From Sphaerospermopsis torques-reginae ITEP-024 (GTDB lineage: Bacteria > Cyanobacteriota > Cyanobacteriia > Cyanobacteriales > Nostocaceae): DNA of 64,000 bases. Below, piece after piece: positions 27,499-37,402 of the stretch. The DNA is taken from contig NZ_CP080598.1 of the NCBI RefSeq assembly GCF_019598945.1, forward strand, positions 4,898,001 to 4,962,000. Direction: 5' to 3'. The notes under the pieces were generated by a model that saw only the letters and a list, made by a program, of their open reading frames with translations, was not told the DNA's origin and did not search any database. The stretch's first letter is position 1. Every line of letters starts with the position of its first letter. The position numbers and the translations under genes are program-made.

Positions 27499-28326
27499 TT
27501 AATTCTTTATCCCCGTTGCTGCAATACCGCGAATAAACTGCTTTTGTCCAATCAAAAATAACACCATGACAGGAACAGTAGCAATTGTCACCGCCGCCAT
27601 CATCAACGGCCAATTATTAGTAAACTGTTCTTGAAATTCTGCTAAAGCCAGTTGTACAGTTCTTAATTCTGGTCTGGTTGTAAATACCAAAGGTTTAAAT
27701 AAATCATTCCACTCACCGATAAAAGTGAACAAAAATAGAGTTACTAAAGCGGGACGTGCTAAAGGTAACATTACCTGCCATAAAATTTGGAGTCGGTTCG
27801 CTCCATCAATAGCTGCTGCTTCTTCCAATTCTACGGGAATTGTCTGGAAATATTGACGTAACAAAAAAATCCCAAAACCATTAACCGCAGTGGGTAAAAT
27901 TAAAGCCCAGTAGGTGTTAATCAAATTTCCCCACTTCAAAACCAGGAAAATGGGAATCACCAATAACTGAAAGGGAATGACTAAAGTGGCCAGTATAACT
28001 AGTAATATTGCTTGTTTACCCCAAAATTTCAGCCTAGCCAGGGCGTAACCCGCCAGCGCGGATGTGATAATCTGAAAAGCTGTAACTGCGATCGCTACTA
28101 AGGTAGAATTAGCAAAAGCCAGTAAAAACTTGCCTCGTTCCCACGCTTCCTGGTAATTGGCTAAAGTCCAGTTATTCTGTCCCCCAACTCCCGGTGTTGC
28201 ACCCGCAGGAGCAAAGGAAGTGAGAAAAACCACGAATAATGGTAGTAAAACTATAAATGCTCCTAGCAGTAACAGTAAAAAGCTCCATAAGTTCGTGTTT
28301 TGCCAATTCCAGTTGAGTTTAGACAT
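27499..28326 (-). CDS. Carbohydrate-type ABC transporter permease (MalG-like)
   Basis: 275 aa, six predicted membrane helices. The EAA loop EEAAAIDGANRLQILWQVML contacts the ATPase and is of the sugar-permease (CUT1, MalG/UgpE) type. The periplasmic insertion after TM1 is short. No cognate binding protein, MalF-like partner or ATPase is in the window, so substrate cannot be assigned and partners must be elsewhere. Confidence 0.88.
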   Translation of the reverse strand: MSKLNWNWQNTNLWSFLLLLLGAFIVLLPLFVVFLTSFAPAGATPGVGGQNNWTLANYQEAWERGKFLLAFANSTLVAIAVTAFQIITSALAGYALARLKFWGKQAILLVILATLVIPFQLLVIPIFLVLKWGNLINTYWALILPTAVNGFGIFLLRQYFQTIPVELEEAAAIDGANRLQILWQVMLPLARPALVTLFLFTFIGEWNDLFKPLVFTTRPELRTVQLALAEFQEQFTNNWPLMMAAVTIATVPVMVLFLIGQKQFIRGIAATGIKN

Positions 28327-28552
28327 GGTTTATAACTCCAAAATCATTGGTTTTTCCTAGTCAGACTATAGAAAACGGGGAATAAAGGATGGAAATACTT
28401 GACTGTTGGTGGGGTGCTAATTGGTAAAAATTAATCTAATTACCATAACTTCTTGTTAAGTTAAATTAAACAATAGTGATGATTGCCCACAATTGAGAGG
28501 GTGAATTAAATTTCAGTAGCAAAATAATTTAGGGGTACGGAGTCAACCTACT

Positions 28553-29251
28553 ATGCAGCAACTTGTTGAACAAACTCAAGAAATTGATTTTCAGAGCGAA
28601 AAATACAAAGATGCTTATAGCCGAATTAATGCGATTGTAATTGAAGGGGAAGAAGAAGCCCATGATAATTACATCAGATTAGCTGAACTGTTGCCAAATA
28701 GTAAAGATGAACTGATCAAGCTTTCAAAGATGGAAAACAGACACAAGAAAGGCTTTGAAGCTTGTGGACGCAATTTATCAGTTACTCCTGATATACAGTT
28801 TGCTAAGAAGTTTTTCTCAGGACTGCATGAAAACTTTCAAAAAGCAGCAGCAGAAGGTAAAGTTGTGACTTGTCTGTTAATTCAATCTTTGATTATTGAA
28901 TGTTTTGCGATCGCAGCTTATAACATCTACATTCCTGTAGCTGATGATTTTGCCCGCAAAATTACTGAAGGGGTGGTTAAAGATGAATACAGTCATCTAA
29001 ACTTTGGTGAAGTTTGGCTGGAAGCAAACTTTGAAAGTTCCAAAGCCGAATTAGAAGAAGCCAACCGTCAAAACCTGCCTATTGTCTGGCAAATGCTCAA
29101 CAAAGTAGCTGATGACGCTAAAATCTTGGGCATGGAAAAAGATGCCTTGGTAGAAGACTTCATGATTCAATACGGAGAAGCATTAAGTAACATTGGCTTT
29201 ACCACCCGTGACATCATGCGTCTTTCTGCTTACGGACTGGCAACCGTCTAG
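28553..29251 (+). CDS. ado: Aldehyde-deformylating oxygenase (alkane synthesis)
   Basis: 232 aa ferritin-like di-iron enzyme that converts fatty aldehydes to Cn-1 alkanes plus formate. Metal ligands by family alignment: Glu33, Glu61, His64 (ENRH), Glu116 (IIECF), Glu145 and His148 (KDEYSH). Together with acyl-ACP reductase downstream it makes the heptadecane-type hydrocarbons of cyanobacteria. A long imperfect hairpin separates the two genes. Confidence 0.97.
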   Translation: MQQLVEQTQEIDFQSEKYKDAYSRINAIVIEGEEEAHDNYIRLAELLPNSKDELIKLSKMENRHKKGFEACGRNLSVTPDIQFAKKFFSGLHENFQKAAAEGKVVTCLLIQSLIIECFAIAAYNIYIPVADDFARKITEGVVKDEYSHLNFGEVWLEANFESSKAELEEANRQNLPIVWQMLNKVADDAKILGMEKDALVEDFMIQYGEALSNIGFTTRDIMRLSAYGLATV

Positions 29252-29589
29252 AGAGCAGGGGAGGCCTCACAAGGGTAGGTTTTTTACATTGTCGTGAGGG
29301 CAAGACTTGGATGACTTGGAAGGACAGTGGACAAGGGAGGAAAACCGTACAAAATCAGATGCTCTTGGTAACCAAAAAACTCCGTAAAAATACTGCTGTG
29401 CGTATCAAATCTTCTTTGTCTACAATACCTCCTTGTCTTCCAGGTCCTGCCTTCACAGTTAATATTAAAAACCTACCCCTGTGAGGTACTCAGTCCCCAG
29501 TCACCAATATTGACACTTAATGTAGTATTTTTAAGAAATAGAGATTATTATTCCCACGCTTTTCATAGCACACGCCTAAAATATCACTA
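29252..29589. other. ado-aar intergenic region (338 bp)
   Basis: Occupied mainly by the inverted repeat at 29265-29486; the last 100 bp should hold the aar promoter or leader. Confidence 0.6.
29265..29486. other. Long imperfect inverted repeat between ado and aar
   Basis: The left arm begins CCTCACAAGGGTAGGTTTTT (29265) and the right arm is ...AAAAACCTACCCCTGTGAGG (to 29486). Similarity continues inward for about 60 nt per arm (GTGAGGGCAAGACTTGGATG against GTGAAGGCAGGACCTGGAAG on the complement). The central loop is about 100 nt. It could be a folded leader RNA, processed RNA or a MITE; no coding capacity. Confidence 0.8.
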
Positions 29590-30609
29590 ATGTTTGGTCT
29601 AATTGGACATCTGACAAGTTTAGAACACGCTCAATCTGTAGCTCAAGAATTGGGATACCCAGAATATGCCGATCAAGGGCTAGACTTTTGGTGTAGCGCC
29701 CCACCGCAAATTGTTGATCACATCACCGTTACCAGCGTAACAGGTCAAAAAATTGAAGGAAAATATGTAGAGTCGTGCTTTTTGCCAGAAATGTTGGCAA
29801 ATCGGCGGATTAAGGCGGCAACCCGCAAAATACTTAACGCTATGGCTCATGCTCAAAAGCATGATATCAATATCACGGCTTTGGGTGGGTTTTCTTCAAT
29901 TATTTTTGAGAACTTTAATTTAGAGCAGTTTCAACAAGTCCGTAATGTCACATTAGAGTTTGAACGTTTCACTACAGGCAATACCCATACAGCTTATATT
30001 ATCTGCCGTCAGGTAGAAGCAGCTTCCCAGCAATTAGGAATAGAACTTTCAAAATCAACTGTAGCAGTGTGTGGGGCGACTGGTGATATTGGCAGTGCAG
30101 TTACTCGCTGGCTGGATAAAAAAACAGATGTCCAAGAACTACTATTGATCGCCCGTAACCAAGAACGTCTACAAGCACTACAAGCAGAATTGGGACGTGG
30201 TAAGATTATGGGTTTAGAAGAGGCACTACCCCAAGCAGATATTGTAGTTTGGGTGGCGAGTATGCCCAAAGGTGTAGAAATAGATCCCACAGTGTTAAAG
30301 CAACCATGCTTATTGATTGATGGGGGCTATCCTAAAAACTTAGGAACAAAAATTCAGCATCCAGGTGTATATGTGTTAAATGGTGGAATTGTGGAGCATT
30401 CCCTGGATATTGACTGGAAAATTATGAAAATCGTCAATATGGAAGTTCCAGAACGGCAATTGTTTGCTTGTTTTGCGGAATCAATGTTATTGGAATTTGA
30501 GAAGTTATACACTAACTTTTCTTGGGGGCGCAATCAGATTACCGTAGACAAAATGGAATATATTGGTCAACTATCGCTTAAACATGGTTTTAGACCATTA
30601 TTAGTTTAG
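29590..30609 (+). CDS. aar: Long-chain acyl-[acyl-carrier-protein] reductase
   Basis: 339 aa. N-terminus [20 protein letters not shown] is diagnostic. The nucleotide-binding site is [19 protein letters not shown] (about residues 157-175). Reduces acyl-ACP to fatty aldehyde with NADPH, feeding the preceding oxygenase. Full length. The conserved order ado-aar-accA seen here links alkane production with fatty-acid supply. Confidence 0.97.
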   Translation: MFGLIGHLTSLEHAQSVAQELGYPEYADQGLDFWCSAPPQIVDHITVTSVTGQKIEGKYVESCFLPEMLANRRIKAATRKILNAMAHAQKHDINITALGGFSSIIFENFNLEQFQQVRNVTLEFERFTTGNTHTAYIICRQVEAASQQLGIELSKSTVAVCGATGDIGSAVTRWLDKKTDVQELLLIARNQERLQALQAELGRGKIMGLEEALPQADIVVWVASMPKGVEIDPTVLKQPCLLIDGGYPKNLGTKIQHPGVYVLNGGIVEHSLDIDWKIMKIVNMEVPERQLFACFAESMLLEFEKLYTNFSWGRNQITVDKMEYIGQLSLKHGFRPLLV

Positions 30610-30692
30610 GGGCTGGTGATTGGGGACTGGGGATTGGGGACTGGGAAAATACAAATAATTTCACCCTGCTCTCTGCTCCCCTGCTTCTTCTC

Positions 30693-30720
30693 TGTCACCT
30701 GTCACCTGTCACCTGTCACC
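30693..30720. repeat. STRR CACCTGT array before accA
   Basis: About four heptamers TGTCACC end 12 bp before the accA ATG; a reversed AGGTGAC array is at 32746-32787. Confidence 0.85.
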
Positions 30721-30732
30721 TAATTTTTAACT

Positions 30733-31713
30733 ATGGCAACTACTGAACGCAAACCCCTACTATTGGATTTTGAAAAGCCTTTAGCAGAACTGGCTACCCG
30801 CATTGATCAAATTCGGCAACTGGCAGATGAAAATGGTGTGGATGTTTCCGGGCAAATTCGCCAACTGGAAACTAGAGCGATGCAACTGCGGGAGGAAATT
30901 TTTAGCAGTTTGACACCATCTCAAAGACTGCAAGTGGCAAGACATCCGCGCCGCCCTAGTACATTAGATTACATCCAGGCGATTAGTGATGAATGGATGG
31001 AGTTACATGGCGATCGCTGTGGTGGTGATGATCCAGCTTTAGTCGGCGGTGTGGGTCGTTTAGGTGGACAACCTGTGGTCATGTTGGGTCATCAAAAAGG
31101 CCGGGATACTAAAGATAATGTCGCCCGGAATTTTGGCATGGCTGCACCTGGAGGCTACCGTAAAGCACTACGGTTAATGGAACACGCCAATAAATTTGGG
31201 ATGCCCATTATTACCTTTATTGATACCCCCGGTGCTTGGGCAGGTATAGAAGCAGAACATCAAGGACAAGGTGAAGCGATCGCCTATAATTTAAGGCAAA
31301 TGTTTTGTTTTGATGTGCCAATTCTCTGTACCGTCATTGGTGAAGGTGGTTCTGGTGGTGCTTTGGGTATTGGTGTGGGCGATCGCCTCCTGATGTTTGA
31401 ACACTCTGTTTATACCGTTGCTACCCCAGAAGCTTGCGCTGCTATTTTGTGGAAAGATGCAGCTAAAGCACCCCAAGCCGCAGTAGCATTAAAAATCGTT
31501 TCCCACGACTTGAAAAACTTAGGCATTATTGATCAGATTTTACCAGAACCTATCGGTGGCGCTCATTCTGACCCCTTAACCACAGCTACCACCCTCAAAC
31601 AAGCTTTGTTAGATAACTTGGACGAACTCAACCGTTTAACACCAGCCGAGCGCCGTCAACTACGCTATGAGAAATTTAGAAAAATTGGTGTGTTTACCGA
31701 AATTGCCCACTAA
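30733..31713 (+). CDS. accA: Acetyl-CoA carboxylase carboxyltransferase subunit alpha
   Basis: 326 aa. [20 protein letters not shown] opening, [25 protein letters not shown], and the oxyanion-hole region [20 protein letters not shown] are family hallmarks. With AccD it transfers the carboxyl from biotin on AccB to acetyl-CoA, the first committed step in fatty-acid synthesis. Downstream of the alkane genes, same strand. Confidence 0.97.
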   Translation: MATTERKPLLLDFEKPLAELATRIDQIRQLADENGVDVSGQIRQLETRAMQLREEIFSSLTPSQRLQVARHPRRPSTLDYIQAISDEWMELHGDRCGGDDPALVGGVGRLGGQPVVMLGHQKGRDTKDNVARNFGMAAPGGYRKALRLMEHANKFGMPIITFIDTPGAWAGIEAEHQGQGEAIAYNLRQMFCFDVPILCTVIGEGGSGGALGIGVGDRLLMFEHSVYTVATPEACAAILWKDAAKAPQAAVALKIVSHDLKNLGIIDQILPEPIGGAHSDPLTTATTLKQALLDNLDELNRLTPAERRQLRYEKFRKIGVFTEIAH

Positions 31714-31756
31714 AAATAATAACCATATCTGATTCTTACATCAACAATGCTATAAT

Positions 31757-31805
31757 TGCCTATAGCTTAAAGATTCTTAACAATCTGAACAGCTATAGGC
31801 ATTTT
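31757..31805 (+). terminator. Terminator-like hairpin after accA
   Basis: TGCCTATAGCT (31757-31767) pairs with AGCTATAGGCA (31791-31801), followed by TTTT. Confidence 0.65.
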
Positions 31806-32014
31806 GTTGTGTATTCATGAAACAGCTTGATATAAAAGCCTAATTATTCACGTCAAGACTTTCGGATCTGACAGGTAAGGCTGATAACAGGCAATATACC
31901 CATATTGATAAACGGTTCTAGCAATATTGAGCATAAAATCAACTGATTTTAAGAATTATTTAACTGATTGGGTAGGTAGTGAATAGCAAAACTGCCAAAA
32001 AAATTGGAGATACC

Positions 32015-32740
32015 ATGAGTTTTGAGCATAAAAGACGCGCTTTAATTACTGGTGCAAGTAGTGGAATAGGCAAAGCAACAGCTTTAGCCTTTGCCAAGGC
32101 GGGAATAGACGTTGCTTTAGTCAGCCGTTCTCAGGAGAAATTAGAAGGGGTAGCAGTAGCAGCCAAAGAAATAGGAGTAGAAGCAAAAGCTTTCACCGTT
32201 GATCTGGGTAGTGTTGCCCAAGTAAAAACCAAAATTCAGGCGATCGCCGATGAATTTGGCGACATAGACATTTTGGTAAATAATGCCGGTATAGGATACA
32301 CTGCCAATTTAAGCGATACTCCCTTAGAAGACTGGCAGCGGGTAATTGATTTAAATATTACCAGCGTCTTTCAGTGCATGATGGCAATTGTGCCGGGAAT
32401 GAGACAACGAGGTAAAGGGACAATTATTAACATTGCCTCCATCGCTGCCAAACAAACCTTTCCTGGTTGGGGAGCTTACTGCGTCAGCAAAGCTGGGTTA
32501 TTAGCCCTTTCTCAAACATTGGCACAAGAAGAACGAGTCCACGGCATTCGTGTAACAGCAATTTGTCCAGGTGCTGTCAATACTGAAATTTGGGATACGG
32601 AAACAGTTAATGTTAACTTTGACCGTACCAAAATGTTAACTCCAGAAATAGTAGCTCAGACAATTCTGCACACTGCCTTATTACCACAAGAAGCAGTGAT
32701 TGAAGAATTAACCCTAATGTCTAATGCTGGTGTTCTTTAA
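32015..32740 (+). CDS. Short-chain dehydrogenase/reductase (SDR)
   Basis: 241 aa from ATG 32015 (GGAGA 4-9 nt upstream); an in-frame GTG at 31979 is less likely. Cofactor motif TGASSGIGKA, NNAGIG, and catalytic Ser...Tyr-x-x-x-Lys (INIASIAAKQTF...AYCVSKAGL). Classical SDR, NAD(P)H-dependent; substrate unknown. FabG-like but with a divergent C-terminus (VIEELTLMSNAGVL). Commonly found beside the alkane and accA genes in Nostocales, as far as I recall. Confidence 0.92.
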   Translation: MSFEHKRRALITGASSGIGKATALAFAKAGIDVALVSRSQEKLEGVAVAAKEIGVEAKAFTVDLGSVAQVKTKIQAIADEFGDIDILVNNAGIGYTANLSDTPLEDWQRVIDLNITSVFQCMMAIVPGMRQRGKGTIINIASIAAKQTFPGWGAYCVSKAGLLALSQTLAQEERVHGIRVTAICPGAVNTEIWDTETVNVNFDRTKMLTPEIVAQTILHTALLPQEAVIEELTLMSNAGVL

Positions 32741-32745
32741 TTGTT

Positions 32746-32924
32746 AGGTGACAGGTGACAGGTGACAGGTGACAGGTGACAGGTGACAGTAAAAAGGCAA
32801 GAGGCAAAAGGCATTCATGCAAGAGTTTATTCTTCCCAATTACCAATCACCAATTACCAATTACCAATTACCAATTACCAATTACCAATTACCAATTGTC
32901 AATTATCAATTACCAATTACCAAG
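32746..32924. repeat. STRR arrays AGGTGAC and CAATTAC upstream of folE
   Basis: About six AGGTGAC units (32746-32787) and then about twelve CAATTAC/CAATCAC units (32837-32924). The second array happens to be open in the folE frame, giving a spurious PITNYQL repeat N-terminus. Confidence 0.9.
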
Positions 32925-32933
32925 ACTAATACC

Positions 32934-33641
32934 ATGACTATTGCTAGTTCTAACGGTTCTAATCGCTCACAATCTCCTTTGATTTCTGACTTGGCGCAAG
33001 CTATCAGCACCAGACCTGACCGCAACACCCATAATGGTAAACAGGCAGATTTGCACCCACCCTCAGAGGAAAGCATGGAGCAAATGATGGAAGCCGTGCG
33101 GACAATGCTCGTCGGTGTTGGAGAAGATCCAGAACGAGAAGGATTATTGAAAACACCCAAGCGCGTAGCTGAGGCGATGAAATTTCTCACCAGTGGCTAT
33201 AACCAATCTTTAGAAGAACTGGTGAATGGGGCAATTTTTGATGAAGGCCATGAAGAAATGGTGTTAGTGCGAGATATTAATTTCTTCAGTCTTTGTGAAC
33301 ATCATATGTTGCCATTTATGGGTAGAGCGCACGTTGCTTATATCCCTAATCAAAAAGTTGTCGGTTTAAGTAAATTGGCGAGAATTGTGGAAATGTATGC
33401 TCGTCGTTTACAAGTTCAAGAAAGACTAACTCGCCAAATTGCCGAAGCAGTGCAAACCATTCTTGAACCTAAAGGTGTAGCTGTGGTGATGGAAGCTACC
33501 CATATGTGTATGGTGATGCGTGGTGTACAAAAACCTGGTTCTTGGACTGTTACCAGTTCTATGGTTGGTGTTTTCCAAGATGAGCAAAAAACCCGTGAAG
33601 AATTTTTGAATTTGATTCGTCATCAAGCTGCTTTCTTTTAG
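32934..33641 (+). CDS. folE: GTP cyclohydrolase I
   Basis: 235 aa from ATG 32934. Family motifs: [39 protein letters not shown] (zinc Cys/His), [20 protein letters not shown], and [12 protein letters not shown]. It converts GTP to dihydroneopterin triphosphate for folate and pterins. A longer frame from 32817 exists only because a CAATTAC repeat array is open; the residues it adds (repeated PITNYQL) are not family-like, so I reject that start. Confidence 0.95.
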   Translation: MTIASSNGSNRSQSPLISDLAQAISTRPDRNTHNGKQADLHPPSEESMEQMMEAVRTMLVGVGEDPEREGLLKTPKRVAEAMKFLTSGYNQSLEELVNGAIFDEGHEEMVLVRDINFFSLCEHHMLPFMGRAHVAYIPNQKVVGLSKLARIVEMYARRLQVQERLTRQIAEAVQTILEPKGVAVVMEATHMCMVMRGVQKPGSWTVTSSMVGVFQDEQKTREEFLNLIRHQAAFF

Positions 33642-33982
33642 GTAAGTATTCAGTCGTCAGCTATCAGAAAAAATCTGAAAACCATCAATAAATAGGCTGT
33701 AAATTCCTTTTATTAACTCCGTCTCTTTTCAATTATTAGCAATATCGCTCATTCTCAAAATGTGTTAGGGGGTGAGTGATATTTTTTTGGTAATTGGTGA
33801 TTCAATTTTGGATTTTGGATTTTGGATTTTGGATTGTTTGTTTCACTTCCAGTCTAAAATATCAAGTCTCAAATCTAAAAATTTTCTCCCAATCTCTACT
33901 TTCACCTGTCACCGTGGCGTAGCACCTGTCACCTATTATATAATTATCTAATAAACCCTTAATCATATAAGTGATTGTACAT
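33642..33982. other. Intergenic repeats before hsdR
   Basis: TTTTGGA heptamers (about 33803-33838) and a CACCTGT pair interrupted by GTGGCGTAG (about 33903-33935). Marks the junction from core metabolism to the defence island. Confidence 0.6.
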
Positions 33983-36394
33983 ATGACTGATAAACGGGAA
34001 CTGTCAGAACAGGATATTTGTACAAAGTATATTTTACCTGCCTTGGTTCGTGCCGGTTGGGATATTACCAAACAAGTACGAGAACAGGTATATTTTACCG
34101 ATGGTCGAATTTATGTTAAAGGTAATCAAGCTAAACGTGGAAAAGCTAAAAAAGCTGATTATATTCTTTACTATAAACCGAATATTCCCATTGCTGTAAT
34201 TGAAGCTAAAAAAAATATTTACCCTCTTGGTGCAGGAATGCAACAAGCTTTAAATTATGCAGAAATATTAGATTTACCTGTAGCTTTCAGTTCCAATGGT
34301 GATGGTTTTTTAGAACATGATAGATCGGGTTTTTCTAATTTAATTGAACAAGAATTAAGTCTTGATAATTTCCCCACTCCTGAGCAACTTTGGCAGAAAT
34401 ATAAAAAATATAAAGGAATAGAAACACCAGAAGCGGAAAAAATAGCTAGTTTTGATTACTTTTTTGATACTCAAGGTCGTCAACCACGATATTATCAACA
34501 AATTGCTATTAATCGTACAGTAGAAGCAATTGCTAAAGGTCAAAATCGGTTACTTTTAGTCATGGCCACTGGTGCGGGTAAAACTTACACCGCTTTTCAA
34601 ATTATTTATCGTTTGTGGAAAAATGGTATTAAGAAAAAGGTATTATTTTTAGCTGATAGAACTGCTTTAATTAGTCAAACAAAACGTGGTGATTTTAGGC
34701 ATTTTAAAGACAAAATGACAGTTATTAAAAACAAAGTCATTGATACTGCTTTTGAAATATATTTAGCATTATATCAAGGGTTGGTTAATTATGATGATGA
34801 TATTTTGGATGCCTATAAAGAATTTGACCCTGATTATTTTGATTTAATTATAGTTGATGAATGTCATCGGGGTAGTGCTGCGGATGACAGTAAATGGCGA
34901 GAAATTTTAGAATATTTTAGTTGTGCTACCCAAATCGGTTTAACTGCAACTCCCAAGGAAACAAAGGAAATTTCTAATACTGAATATTTCGGTGAACCGA
35001 TTTATATTTATTCTCTGAAACAGGGAATTGATGATGGTTTTCTTGCACCTTATAAAGTGATTCGGATAGGTTTAAATGTAGATTTAGAAGGTTATCGTCC
35101 TGAAAGGGGAAAACGAGATAAATCAGGTTATTTTGTGGAAGATAAAATCTACAATCTTAAAGATTTTGATAGACATTTAGTAATTGATGAAAGAACCAAA
35201 ACAGTCGCTAAAAGGGTAATGGAATATTTAAGAAAAACCGATGTTTATGCAAAGACAATTATTTTCTGTACAGATACAGAACACGCGGAAAGAATGCGTC
35301 AAGCGATTATCAATGAAGCGGGTAATTTAGCTTTAAAAAATCATAAATATGTGATGCGTATTACTGGAGAAGATAAGGAAGGAAAACGGGAACTTGATAA
35401 TTTTATTAATCCCGAAGAACGTTATCCCGTGATTGCGACAACTTCTAAATTAATGACGACGGGAGTTGATGCACAAACTTGTAAATTAATTGTTCTTGAT
35501 ACTAATATTGAATCCCCCACGGAATTTAAACAAATTATTGGTAGAGGTACGAGAATTAATGAACAATTTGATAAGCAGTTTTTCACAATCATGGATTTTA
35601 GAAATGTTACAGATCAATTTGCTGCTCCGAATTTTAATCATCATCCAATTATGATTAAAGAACTCGGTAAAAATCAACCGTTAACTATAGAAGATATTAA
35701 TGGCAATTTAAGCGAATCTATTATTGATCAAGATACTGGGGAAATGATTGATTTTAGTCAAAGTCCTGAGAATTTTATTGATACTAAACCGAAAATTATT
35801 CAAGGTGGTAATATTGTTTCGGAAAAACGTGATAAGATTTATATTACAGGTGTTTCGATTGCGATTCTTAATGAAAGAGTTCAATATTTGAATGAAGCAG
35901 GAGAATTAGTTACTACCAGTTTACGCGATTATACCAAACAAAATTTATTGCAAGAGTTTAGCAGTTTGGATGATTTTTTAACCCGCTGGAATGAAGCTGA
36001 TAAAAAAGCTGCTTTGATTGCAGAATTACGAAACCATGATATTATTGCTGAGGAGTTAGAACAGGAAATTAAAAAAGATTTAGATTTGTTTGATTTAATA
36101 TGTTATGTTGCTTGGAATCGTCCACCTTTAACTCGTAAACAAAGAGCGGAAAATGTAAAAAAACGAGATTATTTTACTAAATATGGTGAAAAAGCAAGGG
36201 ACGTTTTAAATGCACTTTTGGAAAAATACGCGAATGAGGGAATTGAAAATATTGAAGATTTATCTGTACTGAAATTAGAACCTTTAAAACAATTTGGTTC
36301 TCCTCCAGAAATTGTGAAAATTTTTGGTGGTAAGTCTCAATATATTTCTGCTTTACGAGAGTTAACTTCTGAGTTGTATAAAATAGCAGCATGA
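33983..36394 (+). CDS. hsdR: Type I restriction enzyme R subunit HsdR
   Basis: 803 aa from ATG 33983. N-terminal nuclease (D-x-IEAK: Glu74-Lys76), Walker A MATGAGKT (194-201), motif II DECH (292-295), TATP-like GLTATPK, and a helicase C-terminal part (GRGTRINEQFD). ATP-dependent translocation and cleavage as part of an R2M2S complex. Full length. It is separated from hsdM by a toxin-antitoxin pair. The specificity subunit is shortened, so restriction activity is uncertain. Confidence 0.95.
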   Translation: MTDKRELSEQDICTKYILPALVRAGWDITKQVREQVYFTDGRIYVKGNQAKRGKAKKADYILYYKPNIPIAVIEAKKNIYPLGAGMQQALNYAEILDLPVAFSSNGDGFLEHDRSGFSNLIEQELSLDNFPTPEQLWQKYKKYKGIETPEAEKIASFDYFFDTQGRQPRYYQQIAINRTVEAIAKGQNRLLLVMATGAGKTYTAFQIIYRLWKNGIKKKVLFLADRTALISQTKRGDFRHFKDKMTVIKNKVIDTAFEIYLALYQGLVNYDDDILDAYKEFDPDYFDLIIVDECHRGSAADDSKWREILEYFSCATQIGLTATPKETKEISNTEYFGEPIYIYSLKQGIDDGFLAPYKVIRIGLNVDLEGYRPERGKRDKSGYFVEDKIYNLKDFDRHLVIDERTKTVAKRVMEYLRKTDVYAKTIIFCTDTEHAERMRQAIINEAGNLALKNHKYVMRITGEDKEGKRELDNFINPEERYPVIATTSKLMTTGVDAQTCKLIVLDTNIESPTEFKQIIGRGTRINEQFDKQFFTIMDFRNVTDQFAAPNFNHHPIMIKELGKNQPLTIEDINGNLSESIIDQDTGEMIDFSQSPENFIDTKPKIIQGGNIVSEKRDKIYITGVSIAILNERVQYLNEAGELVTTSLRDYTKQNLLQEFSSLDDFLTRWNEADKKAALIAELRNHDIIAEELEQEIKKDLDLFDLICYVAWNRPPLTRKQRAENVKKRDYFTKYGEKARDVLNALLEKYANEGIENIEDLSVLKLEPLKQFGSPPEIVKIFGGKSQYISALRELTSELYKIAA

Positions 36395-36694
36395 TTAGTA
36401 ATTGAATCAAAGTTGAACGCAGCTAAATGTAGATAAACGCGGATAATTAGAGATAATTTATTAGCTTTTGGGTGTATTTCAATTATACATCCTGTAAATC
36501 CTTAAATCCTGGATATCCTAATTCAGACAAAATTTAAACGCAGATGAACGCGGATAAACGCGGATTTTTAATTTTTGACTTTCCAAAGGGTGTTCTAGAT
36601 ATCCTAATTCAGAAAAATTACCAAAATATGTTAAACTAAGAATAGATGTAACTGACTAATTCACAGATTATGTATTTCGCTAAAGGACAGAAAA
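36395..36694. repeat. CAGGAT repeats and AACGCGGAT repeats
   Basis: A reversed CAGGAT copy at 36489-36530 and a partial at about 36598-36614. AACGCAGATGAACGCGGATA (about 36537-36566) is a second family; its reverse complement forms the end of the hsdS coding region at about 39797-39828. Confidence 0.75.
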
Positions 36695-36955
36695 ATGCCA
36701 CAAATTAACATTGAAGCTCGTGTAGACGAAAATGGTTTGTTATGTCTGAAAATGCCAGATGATTTTGCGGGAATGGAAATAAAGGGAAAACTTTTATATC
36801 AAGTTTATGCTCATACTTTACCATCTACAAAAAAGCGTAAAGTAGATATTGCTGCTGTTCGTAATATCTGCAATCAAATTAAAAATTTACCTGTTCTTGA
36901 TGATAGAAGTGCTGATGAAATTATTGGTTATAATGAATTGGGATTATTAGAATAA
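36695..36955 (+). CDS. Antitoxin of a VapBC-type pair
   Basis: 86 aa: MPQINIEARVDENGLLCLKM, PDDFAGMEIKGKLLYQVYAH... acidic C-terminus. Short beta-rich N-terminus like AbrB-type or cyanobacterial DUF-type antitoxins. Its stop overlaps the toxin start (TAATG), so the two are translationally coupled. Called by context; sequence family not certain. Confidence 0.7.
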   Translation: MPQINIEARVDENGLLCLKMPDDFAGMEIKGKLLYQVYAHTLPSTKKRKVDIAAVRNICNQIKNLPVLDDRSADEIIGYNELGLLE

Positions 36956-37347
36956 TGGTGATTGATACTTCTGCTATCCTAGCAATTATTTATGGTGAAC
37001 CTGAAGAATTGATATTTATTGAATTGATTAACGAAAGTGAAGAATGTCTATTATCTTCTCCAAGCTCTGTGGAAGCATCCATAGTTTTAGGTACTAAACA
37101 TGGTGAAAAAGGTGTAGAGAATTTGAAATTACTAATTGAAACACTGTCTATAACTATTGTACCTTTTACTATAGAACAAGCACAATTAGCCAGCGAAGGA
37201 TTTTTGAAATTTGGAAAAGGTCGTCATCCAGCAAAATTAAATATGGGAGATTGTTTTTCTTATGCTTTAGCAAAATTCACAAACCAACCTTTATTATTTA
37301 AAGGAAATGATTTTATTCACACTGATGTTGAACAGGTGAAATATTAA
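36955..37347 (+). CDS. vapC: VapC-family PIN-domain toxin
   Basis: 130 aa, PIN ribonuclease: MVIDTSAILAIIYGEPEE (first Asp), SSVEASIVLG (Glu), and LNMGDCFSYALAK (Asp). Expected to cleave tRNA or rRNA when free of antitoxin. It sits inside the hsd operon, where such modules are often seen as addiction elements. Confidence 0.9.
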   Translation: MVIDTSAILAIIYGEPEELIFIELINESEECLLSSPSSVEASIVLGTKHGEKGVENLKLLIETLSITIVPFTIEQAQLASEGFLKFGKGRHPAKLNMGDCFSYALAKFTNQPLLFKGNDFIHTDVEQVKY

Positions 37348-37402
37348 TTATCAAATATTAATTATTAGATATTAATTTACTCAAATTACTGGTTAGAAAT
37401 AA

